Source of the DNA: Pseudohongiella sp.
GTDB taxonomy: Bacteria; Pseudomonadota; Gammaproteobacteria; Pseudomonadales; Pseudohongiellaceae
NCBI GenBank assembly: GCA_030696315.1
Contig: JAUYSM010000060.1
Location: 30,262 to 94,261, forward strand
DNA: 64,000 bases
Direction: 5' to 3'
Position numbers and translations under genes: made by a program. Under the pieces are notes generated by a model. That model did no database searches and had not been told where the DNA came from. It worked only from the letters and a program-made list of their open reading frames with translations. Position 1 is the stretch's first letter. Each line of letters starts with the position of its first letter. This document shows positions 1-9,098 of the stretch, piece by piece.

Positions 1-5
1 TGCAT
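1..5 (-). other. Possible start codon of a gene leaving the window
   Basis: Read on the minus strand, an ATG at positions 5-3 is preceded by AAGAGG at a spacing of about 8 bases, a plausible ribosome binding site. Only two bases of the next codon are inside the window, so no product can be named. If real, the gene is divergent from the TonB-like gene at 383 and shares its upstream region. Confidence 0.3.
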
Positions 6-278
6 GAGAAAGACCTCTTGTAACGTTATTGTTGTTGTCTAGCGAAAGCCGTGTAATTTGAACGGTAACATGAATTTATTCAGATTTGCAGACACCTCAA
101 ACATAAAACAATTCGGATAGATGACAACGCTCTGTCACTAGCATTTGCCAACACGCTGTCCTGTTATGATTCATAGTTGTGCACACTGCTTTAAAAATGG
201 GCACTGAGCGCTCATCTGGTGTAGGTCAAACCCTTACAAATTGCACTATCTCACTGTAATAATTGATCTTTTAACTTA
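6..278. other. Upstream intergenic region, no gene seen
   Basis: This AT-rich stretch has no open reading frame with a credible ribosome binding site. It lies upstream of the sigma-54 promoter at 279, so it is where an activator of that promoter would bind. I could not identify a convincing paired operator by eye. Confidence 0.4.
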
Positions 279-294
279 TGGCACAATCATTGCT
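279..294 (+). promoter_or_regulatory. Sigma-54 promoter of the TonB-like gene
   Basis: The sequence TGGCACAATCATTGCT matches the sigma-54 consensus TGGCAC-N5-TTGCW. The invariant GG (280-281) and GC (292-293) are separated by exactly 10 bases. Transcription would start near 305, about 78 bases before the start codon at 383. Sigma-54 promoters need an enhancer-binding activator, so the downstream gene is probably conditionally expressed. The match is seen directly; activity is inferred. Confidence 0.75.
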
Positions 295-382
295 TTGATA
301 TAAGTGTCTTTGGATGCAGACAGTTGGCACTCCCAGGATGGGATTAACCAAATTTGATCATCAAACTTTTTGAGGTGAACCT

Positions 383-757
383 ATGAAAGCATTAACACTG
401 AAAGTTGCTGTACTGGCTGGCCTGGTTGGTAGCTCACTGATTTCTGTCGGTGCAAGCGCCGACACAACAGAATTGTACAAAAGCAGCAAAGAATTGCGCG
501 CTGTTGAAACATCAATTCCTGAATATCCACGTCGTGCTGAATTGTCTGGTGTTGAAGGTTATACCGTTGTTGAATTTACCGTAATGCCTGACGGCACTGT
601 TTCCGAACCAGCTATTGCAGAGTCAAGCTACCGCGCATTCAGCCGTGCAGCGCTGGCAGCAATTGGTGACTGGAAATTTGAACCTGTCATCGCTGACGCT
701 GGTGAAGCAGTACCAGTTCGAACCAGCATGAAGTTCAGTTTTGTTGGACTGGAATAA
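383..757 (+). CDS. Secreted TonB C-terminal-domain protein
   Basis: A 124-residue protein with a cleavable signal peptide (residues 1-26, ending ASA before DT) followed directly by one TonB C-terminal domain (about 45-124). The family pattern is visible: YP, G-x-EG, V-x-F-x-V-x-DG-V, then AAL near W-x-F-x-P. Ordinary TonB has an uncleaved N-terminal membrane anchor and a Pro-rich linker that reach ExbB/ExbD; both are absent here. It is therefore probably a free periplasmic protein and not a full energy transducer. The ribosome binding site GAGGTG fits the start. It is monocistronic, behind a sigma-54 promoter and ahead of the terminator at 932. Its role is unknown to me. Confidence 0.8.
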   Translation: MKALTLKVAVLAGLVGSSLISVGASADTTELYKSSKELRAVETSIPEYPRRAELSGVEGYTVVEFTVMPDGTVSEPAIAESSYRAFSRAALAAIGDWKFEPVIADAGEAVPVRTSMKFSFVGLE

Positions 758-931
758 TATTGTTCTGATCAGAAAGACACTGCTGCTGTTTTGACCAATT
801 GGTCAGCACCCGTATTCAGCAACAGATAATAAGTAATCGAAAATTTGCAGCCAATCGCAAAATTTTGAGTAAATAACAACAAGCAACAACGGGATTTAAA
901 ATGAAAATAAACAAGAATACTGCAATAAAAT
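758..931. other. 3' region with palindrome and 10-codon ORF
   Basis: Between the TonB-like stop codon and the terminator there is a perfect 14-base palindrome at 792-805 (TGACCAATTGGTCA). A 10-codon frame (MKINKNTAIK) at 901-933 ends at the base of the terminator hairpin and has only a weak ribosome binding site. Neither can be given a function. The small frame may be chance. Confidence 0.3.
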
Positions 932-967
932 AGGCCGGTAATCATCAGATGATACCGGCCTGTTTTT
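932..967. terminator. Bidirectional rho-independent terminator
   Basis: An 8-bp GC-rich stem AGGCCGGT/ACCGGCCT (932-939 with 954-961) is extended inward by ATCATC/GATGAT. On the plus strand it is followed by GTTTTTATC, suited to the TonB-like gene. On the minus strand it is followed by ATTTTATT, suited to the csrA / tRNA-Ser transcript. A second perfect inverted repeat, TATCTGTT-AA-AACAGATA, lies at 976-993 between this terminator and the tRNA. Confidence 0.8.
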
Positions 968-1038
968 ATCTCATATATCTGTTAAAACAGATACAGGTGT
1001 AACTCTTTAATCACATCAAAGAATCCACCATTTAATAA

Positions 1039-1129
1039 TGGCGGAGAGAGAGGGATTCGAACCCTCGATAGGGTATTAACCTATACGCCCTTAGCAGGGG
1101 CGCGCCTTCAGCCACTCGGCCATCTCTCC
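1039..1129 (-). tRNA. tRNA-Ser (anticodon GCU)
   Basis: The minus strand folds as a class II tRNA. The 7-bp acceptor stem is GGAGAGA with TCTCTCC, the discriminator is G, and an encoded CCA occupies 1041-1039. The anticodon loop CTGCTAA gives GCU, which reads AGC/AGU serine codons. A long variable arm and the T-loop GGTTCGAATCC are present. It lies just downstream of csrA on the same strand, a placement known from other Gammaproteobacteria. Confidence 0.97.
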
Positions 1130-1142
1130 AAAATCGGGCGCA

Positions 1143-1148
1143 ATCATA
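1143..1148 (-). promoter_or_regulatory. Candidate -10 of the tRNA-Ser promoter
   Basis: On the minus strand TATGAT, preceded by TGTGC (a near extended -10), lies about 14 bases before the tRNA 5' end. It is followed by a GC-rich stretch, GCGCCC, resembling the discriminator of stringently controlled stable-RNA promoters. The -35 is poor, so the call is tentative. Confidence 0.45.
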
Positions 1149-1188
1149 GCACAACTTCTAAAGAATGGCAGAGCTGATATCTACAATT

Positions 1189-1392
1189 TTACATATTACC
1201 TTGATTGTCGTCTCCTTCAGAGCCACCGCGCTCCTTTTGGATACGTTGATAAATTTCTTCGCGATGCACTGCAACATCTTTTGGAGCGTTAACTCCAATT
1301 CGAACCTGATTTCCTTTTACACCAAGTACTGTCACCGTTACATCATCGCCCACCATCAGTGTTTCACCAATTCGGCGCGTTAAAATTAACAT
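1189..1392 (-). CDS. csrA: Carbon storage regulator CsrA/RsmA
   Basis: A 67-residue RNA-binding translational regulator that acts as a dimer on GGA motifs in mRNA leaders. The N-terminus [10 protein letters not shown], with the RNA-contact residues L4, R6 and R7, and [10 protein letters not shown] with R44, match the family. An in-frame codon 36 bases upstream would extend it, but the start at 1392 has a strong AAGGAG site and gives the standard N-terminus. It lies between lysC and tRNA-Ser as in Pseudomonas. A small dyad, GTCTCT-TGAT-AGAGAC, at 1498-1513 lies in its upstream region. Confidence 0.97.
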   Translation of the reverse strand: MLILTRRIGETLMVGDDVTVTVLGVKGNQVRIGVNAPKDVAVHREEIYQRIQKERGGSEGDDNQGNM

Positions 1393-1597
1393 GATGTCTC
1401 TCCTTTCCCATTCATGATATCCATGCAACGTTCCTTTCAGCTTCCTGAAAAGTATTCACGGAGTTACGTAAGTTCTGCTGATATCCTTGTTAGTCCAGTC
1501 TCTTGATAGAGACCGGTCAATTCACTTTTTGCAGTCATTTGCCCAAAACAAACGTCCGCGCGGCTATTCGCCACTTTTCAGGTCGCAGGCTGCACCT

Positions 1598-2836
1598 TCA
1601 AACCGATGCTGCCAACGCCTCCTCCCCCAACCCGAAGGCAGCGTGCAGAGATCGCACTGCCAATTCCAGATACTTTTCATCGATCACAACGGAGATTTTG
1701 ATTTCCGATGTTGTAATTATTTGTATGTTTATAGCCTCTTCAGCCAATGTCTTGAACATCAGGCTCGCAATTCCTGCGTGAGACCGCATCCCTACGCCAA
1801 CCAGAGACACTTTGGCTATTTTTTTATCAACACTAACGCCCGCTGCACCTATGGTGCGAGCAACACCTTCTACAATTTCCCGCGCCTGCTCCAAATCCTG
1901 CCGCTTTACTGTGAAGGTAATATCGGTGCTGTTGCCAGCAGCCGCGTTTTGAACAATCACATCAACGTCAATGCCGGCATCACCCACGGCGCCCAAAACC
2001 TTGTAGGCCACTCCTGGTATATCAGGCACACCGGATACAGTGACTTTTGCCTCATCACGGGTAAATGCTATTCCTGCTATAACAGGCGCTTCCATTTCTC
2101 TATTTTCCTCGAGACTGATCAACGTCCCCGGATCATCTTCAAAACTTGATAAAACCCGCAACGGCACCTTGTACTTGCCTGCGAACTCTACGGATCGAAT
2201 CTGTAACACTTTTGCGCCCAGGCTCGCCAGCTCCAGCATTTCTTCGAACGTAATCGTACGCAGCAACCTTGCATCGTCTACAACTCGAGGGTCTGTTGTA
2301 TATACGCCTTTTACGTCGGTATAGATCTGACATTCATCAGCTTTCAGTGCTGCCGCAAGTGCAACTGCCGAAGTATCTGATCCACCTCGCCCCAAAGTCG
2401 TGATATTGCCATGCTCATCCACGCCCTGAAACCCTGCCACCACCACCACCGAACCGTTCGCCAGTTCAGCTCTGATTCGTTTGTCGTCGATCTGTCGTAT
2501 GCGGGCACGTGTGTGCGCCGCATCCGTCAAAATCTGAACCTGTGAACCCGTCAACGACTTGGCTGAGCAGCCTCGTTTTTGGAGTGCCATGGTTAACAAA
2601 GCCATGGTCACCTGTTCACCTGTTGACACCAATACGTCAAGTTCCCGGGGCGTTGGTTGAGACTGAATCTGCTCAGCCAACGCAATCAATCGATTGGTTT
2701 CGCCACTCATTGCTGAAACCACAACAACGAGGTCGTGGCCGCCATTGCGCATTGAAATGACACGATCAGCCACCGCTTCTATGCGTTCGACTGAACCCAC
2801 CGACGTACCACCAAATTTCAGAACAAAAAGCGCCAT
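1598..2836 (-). CDS. lysC: Aspartate kinase
   Basis: Phosphorylates aspartate, the first step to lysine, threonine and methionine. About 412 residues. The kinase motif KFGGTSVGS sits at the N-terminus (residues 7-15). The amino-acid kinase domain runs to about 245 and is followed by two ACT domains, which in this family bind lysine and/or threonine for feedback inhibition. A TTG codon 9 bases upstream is in frame, but the ATG at 2836 gives the family-typical MALFVLKFGG. It follows alaS and precedes csrA, the Pseudomonas order. The 65-base gap from alaS is too short for a lysine riboswitch and none is seen. Confidence 0.96.
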   Translation of the reverse strand: MALFVLKFGGTSVGSVERIEAVADRVISMRNGGHDLVVVVSAMSGETNRLIALAEQIQSQPTPRELDVLVSTGEQVTMALLTMALQKRGCSAKSLTGSQVQILTDAAHTRARIRQIDDKRIRAELANGSVVVVAGFQGVDEHGNITTLGRGGSDTSAVALAAALKADECQIYTDVKGVYTTDPRVVDDARLLRTITFEEMLELASLGAKVLQIRSVEFAGKYKVPLRVLSSFEDDPGTLISLEENREMEAPVIAGIAFTRDEAKVTVSGVPDIPGVAYKVLGAVGDAGIDVDVIVQNAAAGNSTDITFTVKRQDLEQAREIVEGVARTIGAAGVSVDKKIAKVSLVGVGMRSHAGIASLMFKTLAEEAINIQIITTSEIKISVVIDEKYLELAVRSLHAAFGLGEEALAASV

Positions 2837-2901
2837 AAAAGTCAATTACCCGAATGGGTGCTGATTAAACATAAACCAACTGACTATTGCAATACTAAAT
2901 G

Positions 2902-5511
2902 TCAAGAGAACTGCTTCACAAAATCAGCAACTGACGTCAGAGCCACCTCAAGTCCCTCAGGTTGCGTACCGCCAGCCATGGCCATATCAGGGCGACCGCC
3001 GCCTTTACCGCCTACTTGCAAGGCAACATGATTAACGATATCTCCGGCTTTCAAGCGCGTGGTCAGATCTTGTGTCACACCTGCAACCAAGGAGACTTTG
3101 CCATCTTCAACAACAGCGAGCACCACAACAGCGCTGCCCAACTTGTTTTTGAGCTGATCTACTGTCTCGCGCAAGGCTTTGCTGCTAAAGCCATCCACTC
3201 GTTTACTCAATAACTTGTAGCCATTCATATCGATAGCTTCAGACGCCAGGTCGCTGCCTGCTGCACTCGCGAGTCTGGACTTGATCTGTTCCAACGATTT
3301 TTCAAGGCTTTTCTGCTGCGCAATCAACTGTTGTACCCGATCTAACAGCGTGTCTTCACTGGTTTTTAACAACTCACACACAGACCGAAGCACACTTTCT
3401 TCACGCGCTACATAAGCAAGTGCGCCCATGCCGGTAACCGCCTCAATTCGGCGCACGCCTGCTGCAATGCCGGTCTCTGCAATCAACTTGAACAGTCCAA
3501 TATCACCAGTTCGGTCCACATGTGTTCCACCACACAACTCTGTGGAAAAATCACCCATAGAAACAACCCGTACCTGATCGCCGTACTTTTCGCCAAACAA
3601 GGCCATCGCTCCGCTCGCCATGGCCTGATCAATAGACATCACCTGTTTGGAGACTTCCAGATTCAAAAGAATCTGGCTGTTGACCATTTCTTCAATTTTC
3701 TTGATTTCCGAGGCGCTCATGGGCGACGAGTGCGAGAAATCAAACCGGAGTCTGTCAGCGGTCACCAATGACCCTTTTTGGGACACATGATCGCCCAACA
3801 CTTTGCGTAAAGCCGCGTGTAACAGATGTGTGGCTGAGTGATTGAGCATCGTTGATCGACGAATAGACTCATCAACCTGTGCGCTCATGTGGTCTCCCAC
3901 TTTCAAAGAGCCTTGCAGCAGTTTACCCTTGTGCAGGACGTACTCGCCCTGCTTTTGTGTATCACTTATGTAAAATTTTGTAACCACAGCGGCACCTTGC
4001 CGAATCTCAAGCACGCCCTTATCTCCAGCCTGACCACCCGATTCACCATAAAATGGGCTGCTATCCAGCAATATGATTGCCTCTGAGGCACCAATAAGAG
4101 ATTGAACGGATTGCGTATTCTGATAGATGGCCAGCACTTTGCTTTCGTGTTGAAGGTGCTCGTACCCTACAAACTCTGTTGCTGCCGCCGCTTCAATCTG
4201 CAATTTTTCAACCGCATTAAACTGACTGGCTGCGCGCGCCTGTTGACGCTGGACGTCCATAGCCTTGTCGAACCCATCCATATCCAATGTCAATGAATGC
4301 TCGCGCGCAACGTCGGCGGTCAGATCTACAGGAAACCCATAGGTATCGTAGAGTTTGAAAACGGTTTCCCCCGGGATCACATCTCCGGTCAGGTTTGATA
4401 TGGCCTGATCAAGAATCTGCATGCCATTCTCAAGTGTACGAGCAAATTGTTGCTCCTCTTCACGCAACACCCTTTCTACACGAGTTTGCTCTTTGGCCAA
4501 TGCAGGATACGCCTCGCCCATTTCAACGACCAACGCGGCAACCAGACGATAGAAAAACAGCTCTTTAACGCCAAGCTGGTATCCGTGGCGCACGGCTCGC
4601 CGGATAATGCGACGCAAAACATAACCACGACCCTCGTTTGAGGGGGTTACGCCATCAAGTATCAGAAAGGAGCAAGAACGGATATGGTCAGCAATTACTC
4701 GCAGGGAGGTATTGCTGGTATCCTCAATGCCTGTAATGCCGGCAGCTGCGTCAAGCAAATTCTGGAACAGATCAATTTCATAGTTGCTATGGACGTGCTG
4801 AAGGACAGCAGCGAGTCTTTCCAAGCCCATGCCAGTATCAACAGACGGCTTTGGCAATGGCACCAGCGTGCCATCTGACTGACGGTCAAACTGCATAAAC
4901 ACCAGATTCCAGATTTCAATATACCGATCACCATCTTCATCTGGGCTGCCGGGAGGACCGCCTGCTACTTCATCACCGTGATCAAAAAATATTTCTGTAC
5001 AGGGGCCACACGGGCCAGTGTCACCCATCGCCCAAAAATTGGATTTTTCACCCAGTCTGGTCACCCGATCTGCAGCAACACCGATTTCATTCACCCAAAT
5101 CTCAGCGGCCTCATCGTCGTCCCGGAAAACGGTGACCCAAAGCTTGTCTTTTGGCAGCCCGAGTTCTACGGTTAAAAACTCCCAGGCGTACTGGATAGCA
5201 TCACGCTTGAAATAATCACCAAAACTGAAGTTCCCCAACATTTCAAAGAATGTATGGTGCCGAGCTGTATAACCTACGTTCTCCAGATCGTTATGTTTTC
5301 CGCCAGCCCGCACGCAGCGCTGCGAACTGGTGGCGCGTTTGTACGACCGCTGTTCTGCACCAAGGAAAAGATCTTTAAACTGCACCATGCCCGCATTAGT
5401 AAACAATAGCGTGGGATCATTCGAGGGTACCAACGAACTGCTGGTGACCACTTCGTGGCCTTTTGAATTGAAATAGTCCAGAAACTTCTGGCGGATCTCA
5501 TTGCTCTTCAT
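2902..5511 (-). CDS. alaS: Alanyl-tRNA synthetase
   Basis: Charges tRNA-Ala and clears mischarged tRNA. About 869 residues, normal for the bacterial enzyme. The N-terminal class II core starts with [10 protein letters not shown] and contains the class II motif regions. The editing domain carries [11 protein letters not shown] and the zinc/editing motif CGGTH. The C-terminal segment ends with a Gly-rich [13 protein letters not shown] stretch. The start at 5511 (MKSNEIRQ) has GGAAA at good spacing; an in-frame ATG four codons upstream has no obvious ribosome binding site. Confidence 0.97.
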   Translation of the reverse strand: MKSNEIRQKFLDYFNSKGHEVVTSSSLVPSNDPTLLFTNAGMVQFKDLFLGAEQRSYKRATSSQRCVRAGGKHNDLENVGYTARHHTFFEMLGNFSFGDYFKRDAIQYAWEFLTVELGLPKDKLWVTVFRDDDEAAEIWVNEIGVAADRVTRLGEKSNFWAMGDTGPCGPCTEIFFDHGDEVAGGPPGSPDEDGDRYIEIWNLVFMQFDRQSDGTLVPLPKPSVDTGMGLERLAAVLQHVHSNYEIDLFQNLLDAAAGITGIEDTSNTSLRVIADHIRSCSFLILDGVTPSNEGRGYVLRRIIRRAVRHGYQLGVKELFFYRLVAALVVEMGEAYPALAKEQTRVERVLREEEQQFARTLENGMQILDQAISNLTGDVIPGETVFKLYDTYGFPVDLTADVAREHSLTLDMDGFDKAMDVQRQQARAASQFNAVEKLQIEAAAATEFVGYEHLQHESKVLAIYQNTQSVQSLIGASEAIILLDSSPFYGESGGQAGDKGVLEIRQGAAVVTKFYISDTQKQGEYVLHKGKLLQGSLKVGDHMSAQVDESIRRSTMLNHSATHLLHAALRKVLGDHVSQKGSLVTADRLRFDFSHSSPMSASEIKKIEEMVNSQILLNLEVSKQVMSIDQAMASGAMALFGEKYGDQVRVVSMGDFSTELCGGTHVDRTGDIGLFKLIAETGIAAGVRRIEAVTGMGALAYVAREESVLRSVCELLKTSEDTLLDRVQQLIAQQKSLEKSLEQIKSRLASAAGSDLASEAIDMNGYKLLSKRVDGFSSKALRETVDQLKNKLGSAVVVLAVVEDGKVSLVAGVTQDLTTRLKAGDIVNHVALQVGGKGGGRPDMAMAGGTQPEGLEVALTSVADFVKQFS

Positions 5512-5577
5512 CTGGGTTTCCATTAAGTAACAGTCTGATTCGGTTTAAAACGATAGGTCTGATCGTCAAGGGCGCTG

Positions 5578-5583
5578 ATTATA
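5578..5583 (-). promoter_or_regulatory. Candidate -10 of the alaS promoter
   Basis: A perfect TATAAT reads on the minus strand about 65 bases upstream of the alaS start. No convincing -35 lies at 16-18 bp; TTCAAT is the best candidate. The element is in the gap between alaS and the upstream permease gene. Confidence 0.45.
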
Positions 5584-5651
5584 CTCTCCAGCCACTTTTA
5601 TTGAAGTCTGACCAAGTCGTGTGATAAAGAAATGTTTTGATATGTGTGAAC

Positions 5652-6719
5652 TTATTCTTCTGGGATATCAATTTTCCCGTTACTGGACAGCAGAATAGCA
5701 ACCGGTCGCGTTTTCGGAAAATGCGATAAAACTATGGTTGTGATAATCAAAAAAGGCACGCATAAAAACATGCCGGCTATTCCCCAGATCGTGCCCCACA
5801 AAGCCAGATTAAAAAGAATGACGACCGGACTGAGGTTCAAGGTTGTCCCCATCAATCTCGGTTCAATAATGTTGCCTATGGTTATCTGTAGAGCACCAAT
5901 GCAAACCAGCACCATCAAAAACAGCGAAAAACCATCGCTGGTTGATTGCGCCAGTGCGATGGTAGCGGGGAAAATCGTCGCAATAATTGATCCTACTGTT
6001 GGTATAAAATTAAGCAAAAAGATCAATGTGCCCCAGATTTCCGGAAAATCAACACCCAGCACACTCAAAATCAGATAGCTCAAAACTCCTGTTGCTGTGC
6101 TGGTCAGAATTTTAATGCTGATATAACGCTGAATGTCCGAGCGGACTTTATCGATTATTTTTTGCACACGCTTTTCTTGCACAGGATCATTCACCAGAGC
6201 AGTCAGCTTGGATTTGAAATTACCTTGTTCCCACAATAAGAACAGCGTGTAAATAAAAATGAGGATACCGTCAGCAGCCACTCCGGTAAACGTAAGCGCG
6301 ACAGCGGTTATAAGACTGGAAATATCCAGCCAAGAGGACACATTCTGCCAAAGGCCCTCTGCAGGCAAGCTATCTGAAAGTGGGAACCGAGACCAGTACA
6401 CCTGCAAATTGGCTTCATAGACGCGGGCGACTGTACCCAGATCATTCAAACTGCCGCTGATGAACTGCACAATCATCGATATCACAGCGACCAACACCAA
6501 GATGCCCAGTACGGTGCAAATAGGCCGATACAAGGTGAATCGACCCATTTTGATGCCTTGAAACAAACTGGCCAACACATTGATCAGAAACCAGAAAACG
6601 ACTGCGATAACCAATGGCTGGAAAAGCTGCTGCCCCACTACCAAAAGATAGATAGTCAGTGCGCAAATGGCCGCGACCGCTGCAAACTGCAGCACTTTGC
6701 TTTGAGGCTGTCCGACCAT
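5652..6719 (-). CDS. AI-2E family (PerM-like) permease
   Basis: A 355-residue inner-membrane protein with about eight hydrophobic segments and the family layout. Two N-terminal helix pairs are followed by a soluble linker (around 150-215), then tightly spaced C-terminal helices containing the conserved P-TVGS and IIEPRLMG stretches. Members include the AI-2 exporter TqsA, PerM and Na+/H+ antiporters, so the substrate cannot be named. The ATG at 6719 has GGGAG upstream; a TTG one codon before it is less likely. It has its own 50-base gap from the DsbD-like gene and may be cotranscribed with it. Confidence 0.85.
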   Translation of the reverse strand: MVGQPQSKVLQFAAVAAICALTIYLLVVGQQLFQPLVIAVVFWFLINVLASLFQGIKMGRFTLYRPICTVLGILVLVAVISMIVQFISGSLNDLGTVARVYEANLQVYWSRFPLSDSLPAEGLWQNVSSWLDISSLITAVALTFTGVAADGILIFIYTLFLLWEQGNFKSKLTALVNDPVQEKRVQKIIDKVRSDIQRYISIKILTSTATGVLSYLILSVLGVDFPEIWGTLIFLLNFIPTVGSIIATIFPATIALAQSTSDGFSLFLMVLVCIGALQITIGNIIEPRLMGTTLNLSPVVILFNLALWGTIWGIAGMFLCVPFLIITTIVLSHFPKTRPVAILLSSNGKIDIPEE

Positions 6720-6773
6720 CAACGGGAACTCCCTGCCCTTGGCACTCTGATTTATTTACCCCAAGCCACACCT

Positions 6774-8978
6774 TTATAAACTTGAAAAAGCCTCTATCAC
6801 AATCGCCGGGGTGAGCAGTTGTGGCAAAATATGAGGCGCCGCATTGGGGTCAGCGGGATACAAAATATACAAAGGCACACTGGGCCTGTTGAATTCATCA
6901 AGCACGCGACTGATTTCAGGGTCTTGGTTGGTCCAATCGCCTTTCATGTACGTGATGCCATATTCCTCCATGGCGGTTTTGACACGTGAAGTACTTAACG
7001 TAGTTTGCTCATTGGCAAGACAGGTAATACACCAGGCGGCCGTCATGTTGACCAACACTGGCGTACCAGCTGCCCGCAATTCAGCAACACGACTCGCGGA
7101 GAAAACCTCGTAGTCCGTTGATACCTCTTCGTCAGCATTACCCGCAAAGCCGCCGTTGCGCGCTTCGAGAAAAGGCATTTGCAGGACTGAAAGCGCTGTC
7201 AGAACCAGCACCAGGCTGACCACGCGATTAAAGGTTCGCCAATTGGTAGAGCTTAGTGATGACTTTTGCAGCAGCCAGAGTGCAAGCGCGAGTAATAAAG
7301 CGGCAGAAGCAACTGCAATCATGCCGTTAACGCCTGTCTGAACACCGAGAACCCACAATAACCACAGCGCAGCTGCATACATGGGAAACGCCATAAACTC
7401 CTTGAATGTCACCATCCAGGGACCAGGTCGTGGCATGTGTTTGATCAACGCAGGGCTGAACGTCAACAGCAGGAAGGGTAACGCCATTCCCAAGCCGAGA
7501 AACGCAAAGACCAACATGGCAACAATCCATGATTGCGATAATGCAAAACCCAGCGCGGCGCCCATAAAGGGTGCGGTGCAAGGGCTGGCAACAACCGTGG
7601 CCAAAACCCCGGTAAAGAACGAAGATGAATATCCACCGTTTTGGGTCAGGCTTCCGCCGACGCCCATCAAGCGTGTACCAAACTCATAAACACCGGAAAG
7701 ACTCAGGCCCATCACAAAAAATATAAAAACCAGCACTGACACAAACCAGGGCTCTTGCAGCTGGAACGCCCAACCCACTGCTTCACCGCCAGCCCGCAAC
7801 GCCAGCAGCACTGTTGCCAGAATCAAAAATGCCACGACAACGCCGGCGGTGTAGGCCAGGCCATGTGTTCTGTATTCTGAAGCACTAGCCCCTATTTTTG
7901 ATGTAAGACTCATGGCTTTGATGGAAAGCACAGGGAAAACACAAGGCATCAGATTCAAAATCAAACCGCCAGCCAGCGCCGACAATAAGACTACAAACAG
8001 ACTTTGACCAGCCTGCCCGGCAAACTGCCCACCCTGTTGTTCTGCTGCAACAGCAGCTATGGCAGCCAGACCTTGCACATCTGCCAGATCAGCATTAACC
8101 ACATAACTCTTAACTGACCCATCGGTGGTCTGCACAGCCAGTAAGCCAGCTACATTTGTTAAATCGCTTAGCATTCTTCGCGGCTGGCCATGTGTTATCT
8201 GAACTACACCGGGGTACACAGTGACATCCCTGAGCGGACCCGGGTCAAGAATCCTGCGTTGCTCTGGGAAGAACCAGGCTTCTGTAACGTTGTCGAAGGC
8301 GCGATCGTTAGACGTGACGGAAAAACTAATGCGATCACCTGCAACTGCAAACAAAGCATCAAGCGTATGATCGGTGATGGGTAAATTTGCGCGTGTCTGC
8401 GCAATTGCGTCACCCCAGACAGGATTTTGACGCGCTGCCCCTGACTCGACGGGTAAATCCAGGCTAACGGTTGCATCACCTATCAGACAGATCTGATCAC
8501 ATACCTGCCACTCAACATGTGCTGAGGCTGTAAACCGCTCCGCATCCAGATTTGCAGGCACATCGATCGGAACCAGCAGCAATACTTCAGTTTTATAAGA
8601 AAAAGTAACAAGATCAGTGCCTTGGAATACCAGCCACTCCGGGGTTGGCCATTGAATATCGCCAGCAGTTGCGCCTTCAGGCAAGGTCCACTGATGGATC
8701 ATCGTGGCATCACCGCTATCGCCCGGCCACTTTGAATAGGTGTGCCAACCCTCAGTTGGATCCAGTCTGATCGCCGTCCAAAGCGTTTGGCCGGGCACAA
8801 CATTCAGTGTTTCAGAAACCAGTTCAACCTCAATCTCTTCACCATAAAACACATCAGCCTGTGCGCTGATGGTCACCAACAAACCTGACAGCACAGCGAA
8901 GCCTGATCTGACACAATTTTTCAGAATGCGCCGACTTGCATCCAGAATTATGCTGTATGGAAAAATATGATCCTGCAT
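6774..8978 (-). CDS. DsbD/ScsB-type thiol:disulfide reductase
   Basis: Carries electrons from cytoplasmic thioredoxin across the inner membrane to periplasmic disulfide proteins. 734 residues in the three-part DsbD layout. After a signal segment (about 20-42) comes a periplasmic N-terminal domain with C160-DQI-C164. An eight-helix core follows with LMPCVFPVLS and ASPCTAPFMG, the two membrane cysteines. The C-terminal thioredoxin-like domain has W649-CITC (650-653). The closely spaced N-terminal CxxxC resembles ScsB-type rather than E. coli DsbD spacing. GGGGAG supports the start. Its likely clients in this window are DsbC (13703) and the DsbA-like protein (33906). Confidence 0.88.
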   Translation of the reverse strand: MQDHIFPYSIILDASRRILKNCVRSGFAVLSGLLVTISAQADVFYGEEIEVELVSETLNVVPGQTLWTAIRLDPTEGWHTYSKWPGDSGDATMIHQWTLPEGATAGDIQWPTPEWLVFQGTDLVTFSYKTEVLLLVPIDVPANLDAERFTASAHVEWQVCDQICLIGDATVSLDLPVESGAARQNPVWGDAIAQTRANLPITDHTLDALFAVAGDRISFSVTSNDRAFDNVTEAWFFPEQRRILDPGPLRDVTVYPGVVQITHGQPRRMLSDLTNVAGLLAVQTTDGSVKSYVVNADLADVQGLAAIAAVAAEQQGGQFAGQAGQSLFVVLLSALAGGLILNLMPCVFPVLSIKAMSLTSKIGASASEYRTHGLAYTAGVVVAFLILATVLLALRAGGEAVGWAFQLQEPWFVSVLVFIFFVMGLSLSGVYEFGTRLMGVGGSLTQNGGYSSSFFTGVLATVVASPCTAPFMGAALGFALSQSWIVAMLVFAFLGLGMALPFLLLTFSPALIKHMPRPGPWMVTFKEFMAFPMYAAALWLLWVLGVQTGVNGMIAVASAALLLALALWLLQKSSLSSTNWRTFNRVVSLVLVLTALSVLQMPFLEARNGGFAGNADEEVSTDYEVFSASRVAELRAAGTPVLVNMTAAWCITCLANEQTTLSTSRVKTAMEEYGITYMKGDWTNQDPEISRVLDEFNRPSVPLYILYPADPNAAPHILPQLLTPAIVIEAFSSL

Positions 8979-9098
8979 CTGGTCTCCCCATCAACTGGAA
9001 TATTATGGATTTTTCTTAGTTTTCAATTTCTTGTTTGCATCGATTGTAGCGCTTTGATACCACTGATAACAGTTCATATTGTGATAAAAAGTAACGTT

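Noticed and set aside
324..340. Second sigma-54-like sequence TTGGCACTCCC
   Set aside because: The GC element expected 10 bases after GG is absent (AT at 338-339).
901..933. 10-codon ORF as a real small protein gene
   Set aside because: It has a weak ribosome binding site, ends at the terminator stem and shows no recognisable motif. It was only mentioned in the region note.
1487..2149. A 220-codon open frame on the plus strand across lysC
   Set aside because: It is antisense to a clear aspartate kinase, has no ribosome binding site and a composition unlike real proteins. Similar long antisense frames at 14504-15037, 15575-16093, 26613-27179 and 59855-60376 were dropped for the same reason.
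2837..2901. Lysine riboswitch before lysC
   Set aside because: Only 65 bases separate alaS and lysC, too few for the riboswitch, and none of its helices is visible.
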